This document shows positions 1 through 8,500 of a stretch of DNA of 24,825 nucleotides, piece after piece. How positions within the stretch are numbered: position 1 is the first letter of the stretch; the number at the start of each line of letters is the position of its first letter. A program made the translations under genes and the position numbers. The stretch is from CAWJEL01 sp964647255 (GTDB lineage Bacteria; Chloroflexota; Anaerolineae; CG2-30-64-16): NCBI GenBank assembly GCA_964647255.1, contig CAZYGI010000057.1, positions 1-24,825 of the forward strand. Direction: 5' to 3'. The notes beneath the pieces are model-generated. The model did not search any database, was not told where the DNA came from, and was given only the letters and a program-made list of their open reading frames with translations.

Positions 1-3000
1 CGCTCGCGGCCAGCGCCGGGCTGCACCCGCTCTACGCGTTCCCGGCGCTGCTCGGCCTGGCGCCGGGCGCAGCGCTGCTGTTGAGCGCGCTCGCGGCCGC
101 GTTCGGCGCATGGTGGCTGGGCGTCGTCTTGGGCGCCGGCCGCCTCGGTCGCGGGTGGGCGGCGCTGGCCTACGCGGGGACGGGCCTGGCCGCTTCGGCG
201 TTCAGCGTTGGCCGCTTCGGCCTGGCGCTGGGGAGCGCGTGGATCCCCTGGGCGCTGGCGTTCGGGATCGCGGCGGTCGAAGGCCGGCGGTCGCTCCACG
301 TCGCACTGGCCGGCGGCAGCCTGGCGCTCATCTTCCTGGCCGGAGACGCCGGGCTGGCGGCCGCGACGCTGATCGCGCTGGCGTTCTTCCTGGCGGTGCT
401 GGGGATCGGGCCGCGCCCGGCGCTCCGCCGCGCGGAGGTCGTGCTGGGCCTGATGCTTGCCGGACTGGGCCTGGGGCTGGCCGCGCTCCGCCTGCTCCCG
501 CTCCTGGCTGCCGGCCCGGCAGGGATGACTTCGTCTGCGGACCTGGATGTCGGGTGGCGCCTTGGTCTGCTGATAGCGCCTGGCCCCGGCGCTGTGCCGG
601 CCGGGATTCGCGGCACCATCGGAGTTGCGGCGCTGCTGTTCCTTGTGGGCCTGCCGCTGCACCGCCGGTCAGGCAATGCGCGGCGGGTGACCGAGGTCGC
701 TGCAACATCCGCAAGGTCGGCCGCCGCCGACCCAAATCGGCCGGCGGCGGCCGGTTTTGCACTGGTTGCAGCAGTTCCCAACCGCCCGGTTCGCTCATTC
801 CTCCTCCTGGGCTTGTTGGCGCTTGCCGGCCTGGCCGGCGGTTGGCTCGACGGCGCAGGATTGCCTGCCGGGCTGCTGGCGTGGGGTCTGGCCGGGCTGC
901 TGGCGTTGGGGGGCGCCGGGCTGTCGGCTGCCTGGGACTGGGCGCTGGCGCATCTGGCGCTGCGCCGGGTGAATGTCCCCGCCGCCGTCCGCTGGGCGTT
1001 GGGCTGGCTGGGCGTCGCCGGTTTGGCCGCGGTCGCGTTCTTCTCGGTCGTCAGCCTGTATCGCGCCAACCGGCTCCTGTTGGCCGCGTCGGAGGTCGGA
1101 TCGGCCGGCGCGCGGTGGTCGTTGGTACAGGGGCTGGCCGGGTTCTACCTGGACCGCCATCCCGTTGCTTTTGTGGTAGGTGTGATCATGAGCAGCCTGT
1201 CGCTGGTGGGCTTTGTGACCCTCATCATCGGAGATGTCCGGCGCCGTCGCTCGCGCTTGGAGACCGAGGCGGTCTATGCCGAGGGCGTGCTGCGGCCCGC
1301 CGCACCGTTGGGCATCCCCGACGGCACCCCGGTGCATGTGACCGTGGAGGCGGAGACCGCGGGCGAGGTCGAGGATCAGACTGAGGCTGAGGTCGAAGAT
1401 ACGGCTGAGGCTGAGGCGAAGGCCGAGGTCGGAACGCGGGTCGCGCCCGCACGTGTTGCGCCAGCTTCACGCTCAACCTTAACCTCAACCTCGTCCTCGC
1501 GGTCGGGGGTGCTCCTCTTCGCCGTGGCGCTGCTGGTGTACCTGTTCACGCGGCTGTACGCTGTTGACCGGTTCCCGATCTATTTCTTTGCCGATGAGGC
1601 GACGCACGCGGTCTACGCGCAGGATTTAATTGACCGCGGGTTCCAGGATGCCCAGGGGCATTTCCTGCCGATCTATTTCGAGGCCGCGGGCAACCGGTGG
1701 ACGCCGCTGCTGTCGGTCTACGTCCACGCCATCTCGGTGGGGCTGTTCGGCAAGAGCATCTTTGTGACGCGGGCCACCTCGGCGCTGGTAAGCGTGCTGG
1801 CTGCCGTGGCCGTGGCGTTGATCCTGCGGCTGGGCTTCAAGGCGCGCACCTGGTGGGCCGGCGCGCTGCTGATGGCGGTGGCGCCGGCGTGGTTCCTGCA
1901 CTCGCGCACCGGCTTCGAGACCGTGATGATGGCCTCGTTTTTTGCGTGCACGCTGCTGTGCTACCTGCTCTATCGCACGCGTTCCCCGCGCTATCTCTAC
2001 GCGACGATCCTGTTCGGCGCGGCGACGTTCTACACCTATTCTAACGGCCAGATGGTGATGGCCGCGTTCGCCCTTTTCGTCCTCATCGCCGATCTGCGTT
2101 ATCATTTGAAGAATTGGCGGACGCTGCTTCCGGCGCTGCTGCTGATCGCACTGGTGGCGATCCCGGTGCTGCGTTTCCGCGCGCAGCAGCCGGCCTCGAT
2201 GACGACCCACCTGCGGGCGATTGATTCGTACCTGTTCCACTCGATGCCTGCCTCGGAAAAGGCGCTGGAGTTCCTGAAGCGGTTCGCCTACGGGCTGAGC
2301 CCGTCGTACTGGTTCATCCCGAACAGCCACGATCTGGCTCGCCACATCATGAAGGGCTACGGCCACCTGAACATCTGGCTCCTGCCGTTCCTGCTGGTCG
2401 GCGTCGGCCTGTGCCTCTGGCGGGTGAAGCAGCCGGCGCACCGGGCCATCTTGCTGGCTGCGTTGGCAACGCCGGTCGGCGCGGCGCTGGTGGACGTGAG
2501 CATCACGCGCGTGCTGGCCTTCATCCCGGTGGCGAGCGTGCTGATCGGCCTGGGGCTGGATGCCGCGCTGGAGTGGCTCAACCGCCGCGGCCGCGTCCCG
2601 TATTGGATCACCGCCGGGGTGCTGTGCGTGGCCCTTTCCGGCGCCAGCCTGTGGATGCTGCGCGATGCGTTGGTGAACGGCCCGCACTGGTTCAGCGACT
2701 ACGGGCTGTACGGCATGCAGTACGGCGCCAAGCAGCTTTTCGAGGAGGAGATCCCCGCGCTGTTGCGGGAAAATCCGAACGCGACGATTATGATGACCTC
2801 CACGTGGGCCAACGGCGCGGACACCTTCATCCGGTTCTTCATGCCCAAGGAGCAGGCGGGCCGGGTGCAGATGTTGAACGTGGATTATTTCATGCAGATG
2901 CGGCGCGATCTCAATCCGAACATGGTGCTCGTGATGACGCCGAACGAGTATCAGCGCGCCCAGGCCAGCGGCAAGTTCAAGACGATAGACGTGCTGCGCA

Positions 3001-3515
3001 CGGTGCCTTATCCTGACGGCACACCGGGCTTCTACTTCGCCCGCATGGCGTATGCGGACGATCTGGAGATGATCATCCAGCAGGAGCGTGAGGCGCGCAG
3101 CCAGCCGGTGACCGAGACGGTCACCCTTGATGGGCAGCCGGTCGAGATCACGCACTCACAGTTCGACATGGGCCTGCCGCCCAACTTGTTTGACGGCGAC
3201 ACCTTCACCCTCGTGCGCGGGCTGGAGGCGAATCCGTTGATCCTGGAGTTCACCTTCCCCGAACCGCGGGCGATCACGAGGCTGGCCGCCGATTTCGCTT
3301 CGATGGACTTCACCCTGACCGCGAAGCTGTATGCGGCCGAAGGCGCGGAGCCGACGGTCTATTCCCAGACCTTCCAGAATTTGCCGCCTGATCCGCACGT
3401 GGAGATGGCCTTCGCGGGCGCGCCCGCGGTGAAGAAGCTGCGGCTGGAAGTCCTCCAGCTCAATGCGCCGTTGGACCCGCACATCCATGTGCGGGAGCTG
3501 AAGTTTATTCAGTAA
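1..3515 (+). CDS. Two-module GT-C membrane glycosyltransferase (GT39/ArnT-PMT-like), 5' end outside window
   Basis: The frame is open and hydrophobic from base 3, so the gene begins upstream and the TTG at 81 is not its start. Bases 3-1250 encode a run of membrane helices, faintly like YfhO-type proteins; its catalytic loop would lie outside the window. A hydrophilic linker follows (about 1250-1500). A second membrane module starts near 1505 and carries the GT39 first-loop acidic pair Asp-Glu (1593-1598, in FADEATHAVYAQ), where GT-C enzymes hold the catalytic acid. After the last helix (about 2670) comes a soluble domain, and bases 3160-3512 look like an F5/8 type C (discoidin) beta-sandwich (LFDGDT, then LILEFTFPEP). 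Family knowledge: GT39 enzymes transfer sugars from polyprenyl-phosphate donors outside the membrane. The acceptor is unknown. Two hydrophilic inserts (about 670-795 and 1356-1500) are repeat-derived. The GT39 call is firm; the role of the N-terminal module is not. Confidence 0.85.
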   Translation, partial: LAASAGLHPLYAFPALLGLAPGAALLLSALAAAFGAWWLGVVLGAGRLGRGWAALAYAGTGLAASAFSVGRFGLALGSAWIPWALAFGIAAVEGRRSLHVALAGGSLALIFLAGDAGLAAATLIALAFFLAVLGIGPRPALRRAEVVLGLMLAGLGLGLAALRLLPLLAAGPAGMTSSADLDVGWRLGLLIAPGPGAVPAGIRGTIGVAALLFLVGLPLHRRSGNARRVTEVAATSARSAAADPNRPAAAGFALVAAVPNRPVRSFLLLGLLALAGLAGGWLDGAGLPAGLLAWGLAGLLALGGAGLSAAWDWALAHLALRRVNVPAAVRWALGWLGVAGLAAVAFFSVVSLYRANRLLLAASEVGSAGARWSLVQGLAGFYLDRHPVAFVVGVIMSSLSLVGFVTLIIGDVRRRRSRLETEAVYAEGVLRPAAPLGIPDGTPVHVTVEAETAGEVEDQTEAEVEDTAEAEAKAEVGTRVAPARVAPASRSTLTSTSSSRSGVLLFAVALLVYLFTRLYAVDRFPIYFFADEATHAVYAQDLIDRGFQDAQGHFLPIYFEAAGNRWTPLLSVYVHAISVGLFGKSIFVTRATSALVSVLAAVAVALILRLGFKARTWWAGALLMAVAPAWFLHSRTGFETVMMASFFACTLLCYLLYRTRSPRYLYATILFGAATFYTYSNGQMVMAAFALFVLIADLRYHLKNWRTLLPALLLIALVAIPVLRFRAQQPASMTTHLRAIDSYLFHSMPASEKALEFLKRFAYGLSPSYWFIPNSHDLARHIMKGYGHLNIWLLPFLLVGVGLCLWRVKQPAHRAILLAALATPVGAALVDVSITRVLAFIPVASVLIGLGLDAALEWLNRRGRVPYWITAGVLCVALSGASLWMLRDALVNGPHWFSDYGLYGMQYGAKQLFEEEIPALLRENPNATIMMTSTWANGADTFIRFFMPKEQAGRVQMLNVDYFMQMRRDLNPNMVLVMTPNEYQRAQASGKFKTIDVLRTVPYPDGTPGFYFARMAYADDLEMIIQQEREARSQPVTETVTLDGQPVEITHSQFDMGLPPNLFDGDTFTLVRGLEANPLILEFTFPEPRAITRLAADFASMDFTLTAKLYAAEGAEPTVYSQTFQNLPPDPHVEMAFAGAPAVKKLRLEVLQLNAPLDPHIHVRELKFIQ
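699..772 (+). repeat. 74-base near-perfect hairpin inside coding sequence
   Basis: Arms 699-728 and 743-772 are both 30 bases and flank a 14-base loop. Base i pairs with base 1471-i. There are 8 Watson-Crick pairs (699-706), a 4x4 internal loop (707-710/761-764), 4 pairs, 3 G-T wobbles (715-717/754-756), then 11 GC-rich pairs (718-728/743-753). It encodes part of a hydrophilic loop between membrane helices, with Ala/Arg/Pro-rich sequence unlike its surroundings. The look is that of a REP-like palindromic element inserted in frame. Relation to any named repeat family cannot be judged from one copy. Confidence 0.7.
1266..1355 (+). other. AF2212/DUF104-like antitoxin motif within the linker of the first membrane glycosyltransferase
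   Basis: The linker between the two membrane modules reads EAVYAEGVLRPAAPLGIPDG and continues TPVHVTVEAE. This closely follows the pattern of the small AF2212/PG0164-like (DUF104) VapB-type antitoxins: a Tyr, then GVLxPxxPLxxPxGTxVxVTVE. It is in frame with the membrane protein and has no start codon or ribosome site of its own, so it is a domain or relic, not a separate gene. The match is made from memory of the family pattern over about 30 residues. Confidence 0.5.
1356..1500 (+). repeat. Low-complexity hexamer repeats in inverted arrangement
   Basis: The left half has GAGGCT/GAGGTC-type hexamers (1362-1430) encoding an acidic Glu/Ala-rich stretch. The right half has the complementary style, CTCAAC/CTTAAC hexamers (1470-1496), encoding Thr/Ser. 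Bases 1383-1398 can pair with 1478-1492 at about 13 of 15 positions, so the segment may fold. It forms the end of the linker before the second membrane module. Confidence 0.5.
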
Positions 3516-3525
3516 ATCGCGCTGA

Positions 3526-3558
3526 CCGGACCCGGCGAAGCAACCCTAGCCGGGCCGG
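3526..3558 (+). terminator. GC-rich hairpin between genes (possible attenuator or processing site)
   Basis: CCGG (3526-3529), a bulged A, then CCCGGC (3531-3536) pair with GCCGGG (3549-3554) and CCGG (3555-3558) around a 12-base loop. This gives a 10-bp stem 10 bases after the stop codon of the upstream gene. No T tract follows, so it is not a classic intrinsic terminator. It may stabilise the upstream 3' end or attenuate transcription. Confidence 0.35.
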
Positions 3559-3585
3559 GATCTGATCACAAATGTAGGAGAGACC

Positions 3586-4623
3586 ATGATTCGTGCAGGT
3601 GTAATCGGAGTCGGTTCAATCGGCCGGCACCATGTTCGTATTTACAATCAACTGAACGACGTGCAACTGGTCGCGATCGCTGACACGGATGAAACTCGTC
3701 GCGCAGGCATGGTGCGGCATTACAGGGTGCCGGGCTATGCCGACTATGCGGAGATGTTCGAACGCGAGCAGCTCGATATCATCTCCATCGCCGTGCCGAC
3801 AGTGATGCACTACGAGGTCGCGCTGGCGGCTCTCGAGCGGGGCATCCACGTACTGGTGGAGAAGCCGATCGCCGCGTCGGTGGAAGAGGCCGATGAGATG
3901 ATCCGGCGCGCCGAGGCCAAGGGGCTGACGTTGACCGTGGGCCACGTCGAGCGCTTCAACCCGGCGCTGCTCGAGCTCAAGCAGCGCCTGAACCAGGGGG
4001 AGCTGGGCCACGTCTTTCAGTTCCACGGCAGCCGTCTGTCGCCGTTCCCCGCGTACATCCGCGATGTGGGCGTCGTGATGGATCTCGCCGTGCACGAACT
4101 CGATATTATGCGCTACCTGGCGGGCACCGAGGTGGAGAAGGTCTATGCCGAGACGCAGCGCAACGTGCACGAAAAGTGCGAGGACGCGCTCTCCGGCATC
4201 ATCCGCTTCCGTAACGGCATCGTCGGCGTGCTCGACATCAACTGGCTGACCCCGACCAAGGTGCGCGAGCTGCGCATCACCGGCGAGCGGGGCATGTTCC
4301 TGGTGGACTATCTGAAGCAGGACCTCTATTTCTATGAGAACAGCGAGGCCCCCAGCCGGTGGGATGCCATGGCCCTCTTCCGCGGGGTGGGCGAAGGCAA
4401 CGTGATGAAGTTCCGCCTGAACAAGGTGGAGCCGCTCGAGGCGGAGATCCGGGCGTTCATCGAAGCGGCCAAGAACGGCACACCGCCCGCCGTGTCCGGG
4501 CAGGATGCCATGCACGCGCTGGCGCTGGTGCAACTGCTCCTGGCCTCGTCCGAGCGCGGCCTGATGCTGCGGGTCGCCGATGAAGTGGCCGCGCGCGGCT
4601 GGGACCAGATCCTGGGGTTGTAG
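3586..4623 (+). CDS. Gfo/Idh/MocA-family NAD(P)-dependent sugar-nucleotide oxidoreductase
   Basis: This 345-residue cytoplasmic protein has the usual family length. The N-terminal Rossmann fold opens with GVGSIG (Gly8, Gly10, Gly13), which binds the dinucleotide. EKPIA (Glu92-Lys93-Pro94) is the family's conserved lysine motif, and DLAVHELD (166-173) carries the conserved His in the C-terminal sheet domain. The segment GHVERFNP (119-126) is typical of the branch containing UDP-N-acetylglucosamine 3-dehydrogenases (GnnA/WlbA-like), so oxidation of a UDP-HexNAc at C3 is the best guess; the substrate is not proven. A good Shine-Dalgarno, AGGAGA, lies 5 bases before the ATG. It sits 70 bases after the first gene and before a GT2 gene, fitting a role in preparing an activated sugar. 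Confidence 0.9.
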   Translation: MIRAGVIGVGSIGRHHVRIYNQLNDVQLVAIADTDETRRAGMVRHYRVPGYADYAEMFEREQLDIISIAVPTVMHYEVALAALERGIHVLVEKPIAASVEEADEMIRRAEAKGLTLTVGHVERFNPALLELKQRLNQGELGHVFQFHGSRLSPFPAYIRDVGVVMDLAVHELDIMRYLAGTEVEKVYAETQRNVHEKCEDALSGIIRFRNGIVGVLDINWLTPTKVRELRITGERGMFLVDYLKQDLYFYENSEAPSRWDAMALFRGVGEGNVMKFRLNKVEPLEAEIRAFIEAAKNGTPPAVSGQDAMHALALVQLLLASSERGLMLRVADEVAARGWDQILGL

Positions 4624-4656
4624 TACGCCTGGGCTCATAGTGCGGCAAAGGGTCGT

Positions 4657-4706
4657 CGTAACGACTTCAGTCGTTGGCGCTGGCCCGAACGGCTGAAGTC
4701 GTTACG
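4657..4706 (+). repeat. 19-bp stem hairpin, dispersed-palindrome type
   Basis: Bases 4657-4670 and 4693-4706 are perfect 14-bp inverted repeats (CGTAACGACTTCAG against CTGAAGTCGTTACG). Pairing continues for 5 more positions (4671-4675 with 4688-4692, one a G-T pair), leaving a 12-base loop. The left part is itself a small palindrome around ACGACTTCAGTCGT. It fills the gap between the dehydrogenase and GT2 genes and has no T tract. It looks like a REP/MITE-type intergenic element rather than a terminator, though it could still affect expression between the two genes. Confidence 0.7.
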
Positions 4707-4758
4707 GCCGAGCGATCTTCCTGCCATTGTGTGGCGGCTTTTCCCAACCGTTCCTGAA

Positions 4759-5508
4759 ATGACTCCCGATGCGCCCCAGCTCACCGTCGTGATGCCGGCC
4801 TTCAACGAAGAAGGCGGGCTGACCGACAACGTCGCACGGCTGGCGGAGCGGCTGAGGGAATGCGGCGTCTCGTATGAGATCCTGATCGTGGACGACGGCA
4901 GCCGGGATCGCACCGGCGCCATCGCCGACGCGTTGGCCGGAGCCGACCCGTGCATCCGTGCGCTGCATCATCCGGCCAACCGCGGCATCGGCGGCGGGTT
5001 CCTCACGGGGGTGGCCGAGGCGCGCGGCGAGTGGCTGATCCTGATCCCGGCCGACCTGGCCCTGGATCTGGCCGATCTGGGCCGGTATTTCGAAGCCGCG
5101 CGGCAGGCGGATGTCGTGGTCGGCGTCCGTTCCGACCGTCGCGATTATTCGCTCTCCCGGCGGCTGGTGTCGTGGATCAACATCCGGCTGATCCAGCACC
5201 TGTTCGGCATGCGGGAGCGGCAGTTCCAGTACATCAGCCTGTATCGGACCGCGGTGCTGCGGCAGATGCGGGTGGACTACTGGCGCAGCGCCTTTTTTCA
5301 CGCCGAGACGATCATCAAGGCGCGCGACCTGGGCTGTCGCATCGTCGAAGTCGAGGTCGGCTACGCGCCGCGCGCCAGCGGCCGCGCGACCGGCGCACGG
5401 CCGGCGTTTATCTTCCGCACGGTGCGGGACATCTTTCGATTCTGGGTGCGTTGGGTGGCGGACCGGCAGCGCCGGGGCCTCTCACGCAGCCACGGAGCAG
5501 ATGCATGA
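4759..5508 (+). CDS. GT2-family glycosyltransferase, polyprenyl-phosphate sugar synthase type
   Basis: This is a 249-residue GT-A fold protein related to dolichol-phosphate mannosyltransferase (DPM1-like). It opens with TVVMPAFNEE, and VVDDGS-type IVDDGS (43-48) is the nucleotide-binding strand and turn. The usual DxD metal site is represented by IPADLALD (96-103), in which the first acid is Pro and only Asp99 is kept. There are no C-terminal membrane helices; a basic, aromatic tail (FRFWVRWVADRQRR) may touch the membrane. An in-frame GTG at 4729 would add 10 residues, but ATG 4759 is preferred because the family starts just before the first strand; neither has a clear Shine-Dalgarno. Its stop overlaps the next start (ATGA), so the two are translationally coupled. 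It may make the lipid-linked sugar donor for its GT-C neighbours (inference). Confidence 0.88.
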   Translation: MTPDAPQLTVVMPAFNEEGGLTDNVARLAERLRECGVSYEILIVDDGSRDRTGAIADALAGADPCIRALHHPANRGIGGGFLTGVAEARGEWLILIPADLALDLADLGRYFEAARQADVVVGVRSDRRDYSLSRRLVSWINIRLIQHLFGMRERQFQYISLYRTAVLRQMRVDYWRSAFFHAETIIKARDLGCRIVEVEVGYAPRASGRATGARPAFIFRTVRDIFRFWVRWVADRQRRGLSRSHGADA

Positions 5509-8500
5509 CGGTGAAAACCCAAGACGTTCAGCCGGCGGACTCGGACATGAGTTCCGCGGCGTCGCCGGCCCCGGCCGCGCGCACGCTGGCGCGGGTGTGG
5601 GCCTGGCTCGACCGGCCCGGCGCGACCTACTGGATCCTGGCGCTCATCCTGTTGGCGGGCGCCTATCTGCGGCTGAGCCACCTCAACTGGGATCAGGGCA
5701 CGCATATCCACCCGGACGAGCGTTTTTTGACGATGGTGACCAGCGCCATGCGTCTTCCATCCAATCTCGCGGAGTTCTTCGACAGCACGCGCTCGCCGAT
5801 GAGTCCGTACAACCTTGGGTACGGCTTCTTCGTCTATGGCACTTTGCCGTTATTCATTGTGCGGGTTGTCGGCGAGTTTGCCCAGAAGTTCAACGAGGTC
5901 GCCAAGCTATGGACGGCCGCGCCAGGCGTCCCTTTGAACATGGTTGGTTACGATGGCGTCCATCTGGTCGGTCGGGCGCTGTCGGGTCTGTTTGATCTGG
6001 GCTGCGTCTTCCTGGTGTATCTGCTCGGTCAACGGCTCTACAGCCGGAAGGTCGGGTTGCTTGGCGCGGCGCTCTACGCCTTTGCGGCGCTTCCGTTACA
6101 GCAGTCGCATTTCTACACGGTGGATACCTTTGGCAGCTTCTTCGCCCTGTTGACATTCTACCTTGCAGTGCGTGTTGCGCTGGGAGGCGCCGATGGCGGC
6201 GGTGGTGGCTGGCTCAATTACCTCGCGTTAGGCGCCGCGTTGGGCGCCAGCGTAGCGTGTCGCATCAATCTGGCGCCATTGGCTGGTATTGCGGTTTTGG
6301 CCGCCGGAATCCGTGCATGGGATGATTGGCGGATCATGCGCCGTGAGGCCGGTGCGCCTGGGAAGGTGTCGCCCGGGGCCGAGGGCCGTTTGATGGGCAC
6401 CTTGATCCAGGCGTCGCTTTTCCGTCTGCTGCTGATGGGTTTGGTGGCGATTGCCGTCTTCCGCGTGGCGCAGCCCTACGCGTTCGGCGGCACCTCCGTG
6501 CTCGATTTCAGCTTGAATCCCGATTGGACCAGCAACATGAAGTCCATCTCGCAGCTCATGCGAGGCGACCAGGACACCCCGCCGGGGCATCAGTGGGCCA
6601 ACCGGACGCCGTTTGTTTTCCCGTTTGTCAACATGGTGGTCTGGGGCATGGGGTTGCCCTGGGGCCTGGCGGGATGGATCGGTTGGGCGGTCGCGGTCTG
6701 GCAAACGCTGCGCGCACTGACCCGCGGCAAAGGCGTTGCGTTGGGACGCGTCCATCTTCTGCCCGTGGCATGGATCGGCGGCATGTTCCTTTGGCAGGGG
6801 CTGCAATACGTCCAGTCCATGCGTTATCTCCTGCCGCTCTACCCGCTGCTGGCGATGATGGCGGCGTGGTTCTTGTGGTGGTTGGTGGATCGGGCCAGAA
6901 GCTGGACTGCTCGCGCCGCGGGCGCGGAAGCGGGGGGCACGAGACGGCTGCCGCGGCCTCAGCTTCTATTCTCTGGCTTCCGCGGCGGCTCATATGTCCT
7001 GCTGGCTGCCGTCGTCATTACTACGATGCTTTGGGGGTGGGGCTTCCTGGCGATTTACCGCCGCCCGCTGACGCGCGTCACTGCATCGAAATGGATCTAT
7101 CAAAATGTCCCGGAAGGAAGCGTCATTGCCAACGAGCACTGGGATGATGCCCTGCCGTTCAGCATTGACGGGCACATCAGCTTCAAGCCCTCCGGCTGGT
7201 ATTACGGCGTCACGCAGTATGATCGTCCAGTGCTCGACGCCAACACGGGCAACCAGGTCATTGATCCGCTGACAGGCAAGCCGCTGTACTATCGCGAAGG
7301 TCAGATCGAGAATTACGCCGAGGACACGCCAGAGAAGCGGGAGAAGCTGTACGGTTGGCTCAACGACGCGGACTGCATCGCGATGTCCAGTAACCGGTTG
7401 TGGGGTTCGATCCCGCGGCTCCCGATGCGTTACCCGATGACCACGGAGTACTACAAGCTGCTCTTTGAAGGCAAACTGGGCTTCAAGGAGGCGCTGCATG
7501 TCACTTCGTTCCCGACCATTTTCGGCATTCAATTCGATGATACATGGGCCGAAGAGGCGTTCAGTGTTTACGATCACCCTGAGGTCCGCATCTACTGCAA
7601 GACGCCCGATTACAGTGAGGCGTTGGTGCGGAGCTACCTGGACAAAATTGATCTAGAACAAGTTATCGGCATGTGGCCCAAGCAGGTCAGCGCGGCGCCG
7701 ACCGCGTTGATGCTGACGGCCGATGAGGCGGCGACGCAGCAGGCCGGCGGCGCCTGGACCGACATCTTCGACCAGGCCGCGCCCCAGAACCGGTCGCAGG
7801 CCATCTCGGTGCTGCTCTGGCTGCTCCTGGTGGAGGCGCTGGGGCTGATCGCGTTCCCGCTGGCGTTCGTCGTCCTGCGCAGCCTGGGCGATCGCGGCTA
7901 CGGCGTGGCGAAGACGCTCGGCATCCTGCTCCTGGCGTGGCTGAGCTGGTTCGGGCCGGCCCTTAAGATCGTGCCGTATCAACGGTGGTGGATCTTGCTC
8001 GGCCTGGGGCTGCTGGCCGGCGCATCGGCTGCGGTCGCGTGGCGGCGGCGGGCCGCCCTGCGCAGCTTCATCCGCGCGCGGCTGCCCCTGCTCCTGACCG
8101 AGGAAGCGCTCTTCCTGGTGCTCTTCGGCCTCTTCCTGCTGATCCGCATCGGCAACCCTGACTTGTGGCATCCGGCGCGCGGGGGCGAAAAGCCGATGGA
8201 GTTCGCGTTCCTGAACGCCGTGATCCGCTCGACGATCTTCCCGCCCTACGATCCGTGGTTCGCCGGCGGGTTCATGAATTACTACTACTTCGGCTGGGTC
8301 ATCGTCGGCACGCTGGTCAAGCTGACCGGGATCGTGCCCTGGGTGGCGTACAACCTGGCCGTGCCAACCCTCTTTGCGCTGACCGGCGTCGGTGCGTTCT
8401 CGGTCGCTTTCAACCTGGCCGACGGCGATCGGGGGACCGAGTTCCCCGACGAGGAGTCGCCCTATGGTGGGCTGCGGATCGGCTCGCTGCTGGCCGGGCT

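Noticed and set aside
81..83. TTG at 81 as the true start of the first gene
   Set aside because: The frame stays open and hydrophobic to the left edge, and no ribosome site precedes the TTG, so the gene is cut by the window edge.
1266..1355. Independent antitoxin gene
   Set aside because: There is no separate start, stop or ribosome site; the segment is in frame inside a membrane protein, so it is reported as an internal motif only.
1626..3155. 509-codon open frame on the minus strand
   Set aside because: It is opposite the GT39 module with its DE motif and has an Arg/His/Gln-rich composition with no recognisable domain.
4950..5504. Upstream extension of the 5505 protein by 185 residues
   Set aside because: The stretch is an alternative frame of the GT2 gene, rich in Arg/Gly/Ala. 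ATG 5505 overlaps the GT2 stop and has a Shine-Dalgarno.
5501..5995. 164-codon frame starting MHDGENPRR on the + strand
   Set aside because: It is a +2/+3 shadow of the 5505 gene with Arg/Gly-rich composition and no family pattern.
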